Made by a program: the position numbers and the translations under genes. From contig DGXM01000135.1 in the NCBI GenBank assembly GCA_002396325.1, positions 1 through 7,384 of the forward strand: 7,384 bases of DNA, given 5' to 3'. Numbering within the stretch: the first letter of the stretch is position 1; the number at the start of each line of letters is the position of its first letter. This stretch comes from Treponema sp. UBA4232. GTDB taxonomy: Bacteria > Spirochaetota > Spirochaetia > Treponematales > Treponemataceae. Below, one piece after another: positions 1 to 7,351 of the stretch. The notes under the pieces are model-generated. The model ran no database searches, had not been told where the DNA came from, and saw only the letters and a list, made by a program, of their open reading frames with translations.

Positions 1-1860
1 CCTCGCCTCATTAATCATGTCGGATATTTTTTTTGCCACGAAATACACCTGCTGTTCTTTCTGCGGAAAATATTTTCCACTTGAATCGGCTTTTACGGGT
101 CCTTCGTCAACCATGCAGACATGGACAGGCACGTTGTTTTTTTCAAGATCGGGAAGAACCGAACCGTTTTTCTCCGCATCCTGTTTGTATACAGCTTCAT
201 ATTCAACATCGGAACGTGAAGAATCAAAAATTCCGCCACTATCGGAAAAAAGCATGTTGAAACTCTTCACAAGCTCCGGAGTGGATCGGTAGTTGAAAGT
301 CATGCTCAGTTCCGTGTTTTCTTTTGTGAGTCCCCGGAACACGGAAACATCGGCATTTCTGAATTTATAGATGGACTGTTTCTCGTCTCCCACAAAAAAG
401 AGTTTTTCCGCATCGCGTTTTTCGACAATCGCATCGTGAAGTGAATTGATTTTGTTTTCGTCGAAGGTGATTCTGCAGGTGCCGTCTTCCGATTCGAATT
501 CTCCGTCGCGGAGTGAAAGCAGATAAAGCAGGTCGCGGTTCATTCCGTTGTTGTCCTGGAATTCATCTATCATTATTTTTTTGTAGGCACGTTTTTCCTG
601 GTTTCTTATGTCTTCATTTTCAATCAGTATTTTTTGTGCCATCGATGTCACATCGTTGAATGTGAGACTTCCGCTCTGCCGCTTAAGATTGTTTGTTTCC
701 GAAAGAATCGTGTCGAGTATGCCGTAGAAGGATTTCAAGTCATCGTACTGCAAAATGAATTCTGTAATCTGATTTGCGATTGAAACCCATTCTCCTTTTA
801 ATTTACCTACTACACTTTTCACGGTTTGTATTGCATTTGAAGTCGCATATGCCGTCTCAACAGCTTTGACGAAGATATCGAATTTTTCAAGAACGGATTC
901 AAGATGCCCGCTTTTCGACGAGATGTCGTCAGTAGAAATTCCTTCCTCTGTCATAAGTTTTTCGGCTGCGGAAAGAAGGTTCTCAACAGATTCAACATAC
1001 GCCTTTTTCTTAGGGTCGTCTTTTTTATCAGAAGAGTTGAGAGTGTCTTCGATGTTGCTTTTATATTCCGAAAGACGTGAAGTGTCTGAAACAATGTTCC
1101 GGGAACCGTCATCGGGCCAGTCGTTTCCCGCAATCAGATAGTTCCATACATGTGTTATCAGGGAGCATTGCGTTTTGAATTTTATGGTGAAATAGTTTTC
1201 CGGAGTTGCAATCGTTGTATGGTCTATGATGATTTTTGCCACTTTGTCTTTTGCAAATGACTCGATTTCCCCCGGAGCACAGAAAGATTTTATACCCGGG
1301 TTGTCTGCATATTTAATGAGTGTGCGCAGTACATTTTCCCTGATTGCGCTTGCGGAGTCAGCAGCCCCTGTCGAAAAATCAGGTTTGAGTCCGTAACGAT
1401 TTGCACACTGCCGTAAAAGAGAGCCGCTGTAAGAATCAAGTGTCTGGATGTGAGCACCTGCAAATTCGTCAAGGGCCTGTTTTGCAAGACTGCGTTTGTC
1501 TTCCGTCAAATCCTCAAAACCCTTTCTGTATCTTTCAATTCTGTCAGGCTTCCATTTAAGTCTTTTGAAATCGTCTTCGGTCCTTTCCTTGTGAAAAGCG
1601 AATTCCTTCAACGTAAGATAGATTCTCTGGTACATCTCGGCGGCGGCCTTGTTTGTGAAGGTGAGCGTAAGGATTTCATTTACCCTGATTTTTTGGGAAA
1701 TCACAAGCCACGCAAATCTTGTGGCGAGCACCTGGGTTTTTCCCGAACCTGCACCTGCCGACACGACAGTGTTTTTTGTTTCGAAGCAGACTTTGCTTTG
1801 GTGAGGATCAAGCTCCTTTTCAAGAATCGAAAGATAAGGATATGAATTTGTGTTGTCCAT
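1..1860 (-). CDS. addA: AddA-type UvrD/RecB-family helicase subunit (3' end cut off by window edge)
   Basis: This is the motor subunit of an AddAB (RecBCD-like) enzyme, an ATP-driven 3'-5' superfamily 1 helicase that unwinds and degrades DNA from double-strand breaks and leads to RecA loading. Only the first 620 codons are present; the frame is still open at base 1. Motifs visible in order: a Q-motif glutamine (Q21), Walker A GAGSGKT (36-42), motif Ia LTLTFTNK (64-71), a HIQTLDS segment (137-143, the position of TIHSF in relatives), LTFND before motif II (ending at D403), Walker B DEFQD (432-436), motif III GDEKQSIYKFR (491-501) and motif IV FNYRST (522-527). The roughly 360 residues between motifs Ia and II fit the large 1B insertion of AddA/RecB. 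Motifs V and VI and any C-terminal nuclease domain lie outside the window, so whether this subunit also cuts DNA cannot be seen. The start is supported by an AGAGG site 8 bases upstream. addB ends 4 bases before the start, so translational coupling is likely. RecB is the alternative name, but the addB-addA order and the partner favour AddA. Confidence 0.9.
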   Translation of the reverse strand, partial: MDNTNSYPYLSILEKELDPHQSKVCFETKNTVVSAGAGSGKTQVLATRFAWLVISQKIRVNEILTLTFTNKAAAEMYQRIYLTLKEFAFHKERTEDDFKRLKWKPDRIERYRKGFEDLTEDKRSLAKQALDEFAGAHIQTLDSYSGSLLRQCANRYGLKPDFSTGAADSASAIRENVLRTLIKYADNPGIKSFCAPGEIESFAKDKVAKIIIDHTTIATPENYFTIKFKTQCSLITHVWNYLIAGNDWPDDGSRNIVSDTSRLSEYKSNIEDTLNSSDKKDDPKKKAYVESVENLLSAAEKLMTEEGISTDDISSKSGHLESVLEKFDIFVKAVETAYATSNAIQTVKSVVGKLKGEWVSIANQITEFILQYDDLKSFYGILDTILSETNNLKRQSGSLTFNDVTSMAQKILIENEDIRNQEKRAYKKIMIDEFQDNNGMNRDLLYLLSLRDGEFESEDGTCRITFDENKINSLHDAIVEKRDAEKLFFVGDEKQSIYKFRNADVSVFRGLTKENTELSMTFNYRSTPELVKSFNMLFSDSGGIFDSSRSDVEYEAVYKQDAEKNGSVLPDLEKNNVPVHVCMVDEGPVKADSSGKYFPQKEQQVYFVAKKISDMINEAR

Positions 1861-1864
1861 TTTG

Positions 1865-4800
1865 TCAGCCTCTTATTTCCGTGATTTGTCTTTGAGCCAC
1901 TGTGAATCTTGTGCGGCATATTTCGCTGTATTGACATCCCGAGCAGTTTTTGAATGTCCTCACGTTCTGCGGATTTTCCCAGTCCTCATAAGCATGGGGT
2001 GCAAAATCCGCATCCCCTTTTTCCACTGCATCCGCTGTTTTTTCGACAAACAGTTCTGCATATTTTTTGAATTGCTCCAGAGTGTCGTTGTAAGAATCCT
2101 GCGTCAAGTCTGATTTGTCGGATTCTATGAATTCATCCACAGCGCATCGTTTGTCACAGTCTCTTATTGCATAAAAATATGCGGCCGAAATTTCCTGTGA
2201 AAGATTTTTGTCAGTTACCAGTGTGCAGTACATGGGCATTTGGAAATCTCCAAGTTGGTTTGCTGCGTCTTTGAAAATGTCCTTATTGCCGGGCATTGCG
2301 CTCTGGGTGTTTTTGTAGTCGATGATTATCCATCCGTCGCTTCCTTCTGCGGGCTTCAGGAGACAGTCAATCTTTCCGTAGACAACGGCATTTCCGGTGT
2401 GCGAAACGAGTTTTGTCTCAACACCATAAACAAGGCATCCTCCTATTCCGCTTATGTTTTTCGGTTCGCCGTTCTTATCGACATCTGAGGCATAAGGAAT
2501 CAAAAGCATCTTTAAAAAAGAAATGATGTTTTCTGCAATTTCCTCTTTCTGCGAATGAAGGATTTTTTTTGCAAGAGGGCTTTTGGTAAAATCTTTTTTT
2601 CCGGTGAAAATAGCTTTTTCAACAAAACCGTTTTTGTCTTCTGAAATCATATTCCAAATTTCATCGTCTGCTTCGGCAGTGTTTCCGTTTCCCTCGAACT
2701 TGAAAAACTTTTTTCTTTCTTTGTCATAATAAGGAAGGCGCCTTCCAAGATATTGACGCATAAAGAATTCAAGCACCGAATGATTCAGATTTCCCATGTC
2801 GTATATTTTCATCAAATTGGTGTCAAGCGAATCATCTTTGATTGAAAGGAGCTGCGAAAGAACCCATTTGCGCGGACAGGGGAAAAACAGGCTCATTTCA
2901 CTTTGGGATGAAATCTTTGGTTTGTCCTTGAATGAAGAAAGAATTTCAGACATCAGATTTGATTCTTCTGCCATGAAGTCTCTCACGTTTGCTGCCGGCA
3001 CTTTGTTTTTCTGCTCGTCATCTTTTGCGGCAAGAAGACTTTCGTATTCTTTTATTCCGGATTCAATGCCCGCATTCTTTGCCTCTACAAGTCTGTATGC
3101 GATTTTCTCTTTAAGTGCATCGTTGAGCGATTCATCCTGATTCGTTTCTTCCGCCGTTTCCTTCCATTGCAGAAGATTGTTTGTCTGGCCCTTTGTAAAA
3201 AGACTTGGCGAGGAAGAGGAGCCGCTTATCCATTTTTTTTCTTCGAGGATATAATCCGTGGAATCCAGATTCGGAAGGGGAGTCTGTTCGGTGAGGCAGC
3301 TGTGAGGAATGGAAAATCCGCCGAAGGAGTCTGTGGCACTTGAAAAATGCACGGTGTCTTCAATTCCGTCAACTTTTTTCGCATAGAGTTTCGCAAACAC
3401 TTCCGTGGACCGAAGATTGTTGTCTTCCTCAATGAGATTCAGTTTTGCCCGTTTGGTGCTGTTCAGGAACATGAGTCTGCGGAATGGAACTTCAATGGCT
3501 TTCTGCGATGCTCCGATCACGAACTGGTATTTGAAAAACGCTCCGGCGGAAAGTCTGTACGGGAAAATTGAAACACCTGATTTGTTTTTCATCTGCGGAG
3601 TATAGGATTTTCCCTCCAATTCATTGATGAAAAAGTCAAATGGGGATGTGATGGAAAGTCCGTTTGTTCTGCAATGGTTTTTCTCCACTTCAATCATTTC
3701 CTGAAGATGGATTATGCAGCGGCTCAACAGCTGGTTGGCATCCGTTGAAAAATCCTCTTCATCGATAAAAGTTGATTTGAAAGAAAACCATGCGGAAAGA
3801 ACCGTTTCAAACGAAGGCTTTTTTCTCTCGTTGTCTTTAGCCCGTGGTTCGTAAAATGCCTTTATGCGGTTTTTCAGTGCTTTGTAAAGCGCAATGTTCT
3901 GTATATCGCAGTCGAGGGCTTTTTTGCATGCCTTGACACTTTCCGCATCGCCTCTGTCTTCCGCCGCCTGAAGTTTCACAGAATCTGAACCGTAACGTGA
4001 ATAGAGTCCCTGAAGCCATGAGTCTTTTTTTTCGTATTCCCCGGATTCATTTTTTTCTTCGTATGAGCATATGCATCTTAGTATGTTTCCTTCGCGGATG
4101 AGAGACTCTTTTGCCTGAGGAAGAGCCACTTTCACTTCGACAGCATCGGTTTTGTCATTCATTTTGAACGGGAGGATGACTTCTTTTGCCCACGGGATAC
4201 ATTCGTCCAAAAGAAGGGTCCTTACGCTGTCATAGGAGAAATCGCTTTTATAGCACTCGCTGAATAGCTTGAATATTTTTCCGGCACTGTTTTTTGTGAG
4301 TGAAATACCGGCTCTGATTACATAAGGAATTCCGTAAAGGTCGAATTCCCTTTCAAGATACGGACGGTATGTTTCGATGTCCGGGACTGAAAGGGCAACT
4401 TCCGACCAGTCGGCTTTTTTCTGCCGGTTGCATATGTCGATTATCCTGAGCATTGTCTGTCTGAGCTCGGAGCGGGCATCAGGAAAATTGTATACCGCCG
4501 GGGACGGAATGTCGCAGGGCATTGTGCAGGCAATCACATTGTCGGCGTTGCGGAAAGAGCCTTTGAAATCCTCGAAGTCCTCAAGCTGCTCCGGATAAAG
4601 GATGTAAAACACATTCCTGCTGTTTCCGAAATCAACATCCGTAATCCATGACGGTTCGAACATATCGTTTTTTTCAAGGAAGGAGTTGTAGGCATCGAAA
4701 AGGATTTTGTAGTCCCTGTCCTCTTCGTCCATTGCTCCGTAGCTGTCTTTGTATTCATTCATCCTGTTGTTCCACAGGCAAAGCGACGGAAGGATTTTTG

Positions 4801-5161
4801 CAAGCCAGTCCGCAAAGGATGAGGCGTTCCCTGCGAATTCAGGTGGAATGACTTTTTTCAGTTTCGTGGAATCGTCAAGCGGCTTTGCAGCATTTTCCGA
4901 AATGAAATTGTGGATAAAAAATTTCCTGAGCAATGAAGGAACGGAGCTTTTTCCTTCCTGTGTGGCGCGCAGAAAGGATTCCTTGAATTTGTCCCATGCC
5001 ATAAAACGGTCCATTGCGACGGCTTTTGTGAGACCGGTTACGACGCACCAGTCTGCCCAGCTTCGGGAGCTTACATCGGTTGCAAAAACAAAGACTGCAT
5101 TTTTATCTGAAATATGGGCACGGAGGCATTCTTCCACAGAATTGAGAGCGATAGATTTCAT
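1865..5161 (-). CDS. addB: AddB/RecC-like subunit with C-terminal Fe-S PD-(D/E)XK nuclease
   Basis: This is the second subunit of the AddAB helicase-nuclease, 1098 residues, close to the length of Firmicute AddB (about 1160). The N-terminal two thirds resembles an inactive SF1 helicase. The first strand (FVFATDV, 24-30) is where AddB proteins carry a P-loop, but no GxxxxGK[ST] is present. A degenerate helicase-like segment with KYQFVIGAS lies at 544-552, followed by RxxL-type residues around 560-574. The C-terminal third is a RecB-family nuclease: H794, E915 (GVET), GKID with D932, IIIDYK with D948 and K950, and QMPMY at 974-978. Four cysteines fit the 4Fe-4S staple of AddB, Cas4 and Dna2: C762 in PCPRKW, then C1073-x2-C1076-x5-C1082 near the C-terminus. 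In this family the nuclease cuts one strand and the inactive helicase fold scans for Chi; both roles are inferred here. addA follows after 4 bases, so the two form an operon. No Shine-Dalgarno site precedes the ATG; instead a strong promoter ends 6 bases from it. Internal starts such as GTG codon 9 are possible, but there the N-terminal strand would begin almost at once. Confidence 0.9.
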   Translation of the reverse strand: MKSIALNSVEECLRAHISDKNAVFVFATDVSSRSWADWCVVTGLTKAVAMDRFMAWDKFKESFLRATQEGKSSVPSLLRKFFIHNFISENAAKPLDDSTKLKKVIPPEFAGNASSFADWLAKILPSLCLWNNRMNEYKDSYGAMDEEDRDYKILFDAYNSFLEKNDMFEPSWITDVDFGNSRNVFYILYPEQLEDFEDFKGSFRNADNVIACTMPCDIPSPAVYNFPDARSELRQTMLRIIDICNRQKKADWSEVALSVPDIETYRPYLEREFDLYGIPYVIRAGISLTKNSAGKIFKLFSECYKSDFSYDSVRTLLLDECIPWAKEVILPFKMNDKTDAVEVKVALPQAKESLIREGNILRCICSYEEKNESGEYEKKDSWLQGLYSRYGSDSVKLQAAEDRGDAESVKACKKALDCDIQNIALYKALKNRIKAFYEPRAKDNERKKPSFETVLSAWFSFKSTFIDEEDFSTDANQLLSRCIIHLQEMIEVEKNHCRTNGLSITSPFDFFINELEGKSYTPQMKNKSGVSIFPYRLSAGAFFKYQFVIGASQKAIEVPFRRLMFLNSTKRAKLNLIEEDNNLRSTEVFAKLYAKKVDGIEDTVHFSSATDSFGGFSIPHSCLTEQTPLPNLDSTDYILEEKKWISGSSSSPSLFTKGQTNNLLQWKETAEETNQDESLNDALKEKIAYRLVEAKNAGIESGIKEYESLLAAKDDEQKNKVPAANVRDFMAEESNLMSEILSSFKDKPKISSQSEMSLFFPCPRKWVLSQLLSIKDDSLDTNLMKIYDMGNLNHSVLEFFMRQYLGRRLPYYDKERKKFFKFEGNGNTAEADDEIWNMISEDKNGFVEKAIFTGKKDFTKSPLAKKILHSQKEEIAENIISFLKMLLIPYASDVDKNGEPKNISGIGGCLVYGVETKLVSHTGNAVVYGKIDCLLKPAEGSDGWIIIDYKNTQSAMPGNKDIFKDAANQLGDFQMPMYCTLVTDKNLSQEISAAYFYAIRDCDKRCAVDEFIESDKSDLTQDSYNDTLEQFKKYAELFVEKTADAVEKGDADFAPHAYEDWENPQNVRTFKNCSGCQYSEICRTRFTVAQRQITEIRG
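1869..1873 (-). promoter_or_regulatory. Ribosome binding site of addA
   Basis: AGAGG (AAGAGG if extended to 1874) lies 8 bases before the addA ATG and inside the last codons of addB. It fixes the addA start at 1860 and suggests that ribosomes finishing addB pass directly to addA. Confidence 0.7.
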
Positions 5162-5167
5162 ATTAAG

Positions 5168-5196
5168 AGTATAGTTTCAGCACCAAAATATGTCAA
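5168..5196 (-). promoter_or_regulatory. Near-consensus sigma70-type promoter of addBA
   Basis: Reading the minus strand, TTGACA (5196-5191, perfect -35) is followed by a 17-base spacer and TATACT (5173-5168, five of six matches to the -10 consensus). Only six bases (CTTAAT) separate the -10 box from the addB ATG at 5161. The usual start site, about seven bases past the -10 box, therefore falls on the A of the ATG or next to it, and the addB message would be leaderless. The promoter gives addBA transcription independent of nagZ upstream. Confidence 0.75.
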
Positions 5197-5212
5197 CGAG
5201 ATATTTTTTTCA

Positions 5213-5231
5213 CAGCCTGCCGCCCGGGCTG
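5213..5231. repeat. Short GC-rich inverted repeat between nagZ and addB
   Basis: CAGCC (5213-5217) and GGCTG (5227-5231) can pair as a 5-bp stem around a 9-base loop. An overlapping self-complementary GCCCGGGC lies at 5222-5229. The repeat sits 4 bases after the nagZ stop codon, where a terminator would be expected. In the nagZ transcript, however, it is followed by GUGAAAAAAAU and not by a U run, so a classical intrinsic terminator is not supported. Read-through from nagZ into addBA remains possible. Confidence 0.35.
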
Positions 5232-5235
5232 AATT

Positions 5236-7158
5236 TCAAAAACCTGTGAGGCCGGAGCCGCGGGAATAAAGGATTTCGTCCGTGTATTCGTATGATTCAT
5301 TCAGCGCAGGAATGTCAACGGGGAGTTTTCCGTTTGGTTCTGCCTGTCCAAGGCACATTGCAACCGCAGCAGGAATATTCGGCCCGTATCCCTCCGACTC
5401 ACCGAAATACCCGGCAGGAGCCTTTGCCATTTCGAGCGCACCATACGCAATCATCAGGGCATCTGCGTCTTTGTATGCGGCAATATCGTATGGAAGCGTT
5501 GCACTGATCACAACCGCCCTGCCTCCGTGACTGTGCTGGAATTCTATTATTTTTCTGACGGTGGAAAAACGGCTGTCGTCATCCTTGAAAAACTTGAACT
5601 GTGAAGGGCGCAGAAGTTCCGAAATCACAATGGCAACATCGCAGGACTCAAGCGTGGTCCGGATCTGCTCGAAAGGGACCTCGTTGTAGGAAACCAGACT
5701 GATGGAACGTGTTGATTTGATTGTTCCGTCGCGGAGCACTGCATCGACGGCATATTGCACTGTGGTTGCTTCAGAGGCATAAGGATAGACTATGCAGACT
5801 TTGCAGTCTTCTCCGGGGATTACGGGAAGGGTCGCGTCTTCATTTTTCAACACCGTTATTCCGGCCTGAGTGATTTTCCATTCCTCTTTGTGATGCTTCG
5901 GAGAACCCACGTTGTGTTTTGCCCTTGCAAGCCTGTGATGGAGTTTTTCCTGAGTGCCGATTATTCCACGTCTGACTTTAAGCGTGAGGATACGGAGAAC
6001 CGATGCATCAATGGTCTCTTCTGAAATTTCCCCTGCCTCAACAAGATTACGGATTGATTTCATATAGGAAGCAAGTTTTTCAATCTGCTGTTCCGTGCTG
6101 ATGTCTCCCGGCATAAGAAGGATGTCCACACCTGCGTTGATGGCAAGACGGGCCGCATCGACCGCCTTGAAGTGTTTGTCTATAGCCCCCATGTCCATTG
6201 CATCGGTCGTGACGACACCTTTGAATCCAAGCCGTGAACGCAGCACATCTGTAATCATCGTCTTTGAAAGAGTGGCGGGAAGTGCAATGTCTCGGTCAAG
6301 AGTTATGGAACGGTAAGTTTCTGTTTCAATCTTCGGGAACTGTATGTGGGCCGTCATAATCATATCCGCACCGGCATCGATTCCTGCCTTGAAAGGTGGA
6401 AGCTCCATCTGCATAAGCTCCTCGTAAGTGCGGTCGATTTTTGAAAGTCCCAGGTGGCTGTCAACTTCGGTGTCTCCGTGCCCTGGAAAATGCTTCAGTG
6501 AAACGGCCATGCCTGCATTGTGATAGCCTTCCACGGAAGCTCCCACCATTTTTGCCGCGTCGTCAGGACTGCTTGAAAAAGAACGCAGGCCTATAATCGG
6601 GTTCTTCGGATTGCAGTTCACGTCCGCACAGGGGGCAAAGTTCACGTTCACACCCACGCAATTCATTTCCTCCCCTATTATTTCGGCGGCTTTTTTCGCA
6701 TACTCGGAATTTCCCGTGGCGCCCAAAAGCATATTTCCCGGCATCCAGCAGGCGGTCTTCAATCTCACCACATTTCCGCCTTCCTGATCAATGCCGATCA
6801 AAAGCGGAATCTCCGAGGCTTCCTGCATGTCGTGTATCAAAAGTGTTGTCTGCTGTGTTCCCTGGGTGTTCATTGTAAAAAGAATCACTCCGCCGAAACC
6901 GTAACTGCGTATGGCATTTTTGACTTCATCATCGGCTTTAGTCAGCGGGGGGCTGGCGTCTTCAGGTTTTTTGCCCCGCACGGAAATGGACGGCATAATC
7001 ATCTGTGCGATTTTTTTGTCCAAAGTCATTGTGGAGAGAATCTTCCGGGCCTCCTTTACCGCCGAATCCTCGGAAAGCACGCTCTGGCCCCAAATGGAAA
7101 TCAAGGAGAAAATGCAGATTACAACGGCTGCCGCAGCGATTTTTTTCTTCAGGCTCAT
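5236..7158 (-). CDS. nagZ: Exported two-domain beta-N-acetylglucosaminidase (GH3, NagZ type)
   Basis: The enzyme hydrolyses terminal beta-linked N-acetylglucosamine from muropeptides or chitin-like oligosaccharides and probably serves cell-wall turnover. The product is 640 residues, matching the two-domain Bacillus subtilis NagZ (about 642) and far longer than the single-domain cytoplasmic E. coli enzyme (about 340). The GH3 barrel spans roughly 40-400. It includes GIDQEGG (122-128), FAPCADVN (174-181), the RSF substrate-binding segment (192-194), and KHFPGHGDT (222-230) leading to the Asp-His acid/base dyad D233/H235. The nucleophile is D319 in TTDAMDMGAI. These positions are one off the B. 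subtilis dyad (232/234) and nucleophile (318). A second alpha/beta domain spans about 425-640. The N-terminus has KKK followed by a hydrophobic stretch (7-23) and a possible cleavage site after S29, so export or an inner-membrane anchor is likely. C15 is preceded by Ile and does not make a lipobox. The frame is open upstream to an ATG at 7236, but the ATG at 7158 has GGAGG six bases before it, and the likely promoter lies inside the longer frame. Polymer specificity is inferred. Confidence 0.92.
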   Translation of the reverse strand: MSLKKKIAAAAVVICIFSLISIWGQSVLSEDSAVKEARKILSTMTLDKKIAQMIMPSISVRGKKPEDASPPLTKADDEVKNAIRSYGFGGVILFTMNTQGTQQTTLLIHDMQEASEIPLLIGIDQEGGNVVRLKTACWMPGNMLLGATGNSEYAKKAAEIIGEEMNCVGVNVNFAPCADVNCNPKNPIIGLRSFSSSPDDAAKMVGASVEGYHNAGMAVSLKHFPGHGDTEVDSHLGLSKIDRTYEELMQMELPPFKAGIDAGADMIMTAHIQFPKIETETYRSITLDRDIALPATLSKTMITDVLRSRLGFKGVVTTDAMDMGAIDKHFKAVDAARLAINAGVDILLMPGDISTEQQIEKLASYMKSIRNLVEAGEISEETIDASVLRILTLKVRRGIIGTQEKLHHRLARAKHNVGSPKHHKEEWKITQAGITVLKNEDATLPVIPGEDCKVCIVYPYASEATTVQYAVDAVLRDGTIKSTRSISLVSYNEVPFEQIRTTLESCDVAIVISELLRPSQFKFFKDDDSRFSTVRKIIEFQHSHGGRAVVISATLPYDIAAYKDADALMIAYGALEMAKAPAGYFGESEGYGPNIPAAVAMCLGQAEPNGKLPVDIPALNESYEYTDEILYSRGSGLTGF

Positions 7159-7164
7159 ATTCAT

Positions 7165-7169
7165 CCTCC
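7165..7169 (-). promoter_or_regulatory. Ribosome binding site that decides the nagZ start
   Basis: GGAGG ends six bases before the ATG at 7158. A second in-frame ATG at 7164 directly abuts this site with no spacing and is therefore unlikely to be used. The more distant ATG at 7236 has no comparable site and would place non-signal residues ahead of the signal peptide. Confidence 0.85.
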
Positions 7170-7208
7170 ATCGGGGCACAACTTTGAAGCAGAACCGATT
7201 TCTTCCAT

Positions 7209-7217
7209 TGTATACCA
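7209..7217 (-). promoter_or_regulatory. Extended -10 promoter of nagZ
   Basis: TGG followed by TATACA on the minus strand forms an extended -10 element (TG at 7217-7216, TATACA at 7214-7209). There is no good -35 hexamer at 16-18 bases, which is common for extended -10 promoters. Transcription would start near 7202 and give a leader of about 44 bases before the ATG at 7158. Confidence 0.55.
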
Positions 7218-7296
7218 CTTTACATATAAATTCCATACAAACGGAAAAACAACGGTTTTCATTTCAAAACGCGCTTTCCCACAGGGTCTCAGCATG

Positions 7297-7317
7297 ATAT
7301 TAACTTTGTCTTAATAT
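7297..7317. repeat. 21-bp inverted repeat, possible operator
   Basis: ATATTAA (7297-7303) and TTAATAT (7311-7317) are perfect 7-bp reverse complements separated by CTTTGTC. The symmetry and spacing suit a dimeric regulator. The site lies about 80 bases upstream of the nagZ -10 box. If a gene does end at 7321 or so, the repeat could instead be a weak AT-only hairpin behind that gene, although it has no following U run. Confidence 0.4.
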
Positions 7318-7341
7318 GGTTCAGTTTTTTTCAGAATAAAT

Positions 7342-7351
7342 CTTTGCAAAG
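7342..7351. repeat. 10-bp perfect palindrome CTTTGCAAAG
   Basis: The sequence is fully self-complementary with no loop, which suits a binding site better than an RNA hairpin. It lies about 25 bases from the larger inverted repeat. Chance is a real possibility in AT-rich DNA. Confidence 0.25.

Noticed and set aside
1450..1845. A 131-codon plus-strand open frame antisense to the start of addA
   Set aside because: It overlaps the strongly conserved Walker A and motif Ia region of addA and shows no recognisable protein features.
4749..5174. A 141-codon plus-strand open frame antisense to the start of addB
   Set aside because: It mirrors the addB reading frame, shows no domain-like pattern, and its end runs through the addB promoter.
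5201..5231. GC-rich inverted repeat with an adjacent T/A run as a terminator
   Set aside because: On the transcribed minus strand the run after the stem is A, not U. On the plus strand the T run comes before the stem. Neither orientation makes a classical intrinsic terminator.
7114..7116. Cys15 of NagZ as a lipoprotein acylation site, as in some exported NagZ proteins
   Set aside because: The residue just before it is Ile, where even relaxed spirochaetal lipoboxes need Gly, Ala, Ser or Asn, and it lies in the middle of the hydrophobic core.
7159..7236. Twenty-six extra codons at the front of nagZ from the ATG at 7236
   Set aside because: The likely promoter lies inside this stretch, the strong GGAGG site serves the ATG at 7158, and the signal peptide begins properly at MSLKKK.
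6832..7314. A 160-codon plus-strand open frame overlapping the 5' half of nagZ and its upstream region
   Set aside because: It lies largely antisense to a clearly conserved GH3 coding region, has no convincing ribosome binding site, and its composition (His, Cys and Phe rich) looks like an antisense shadow.
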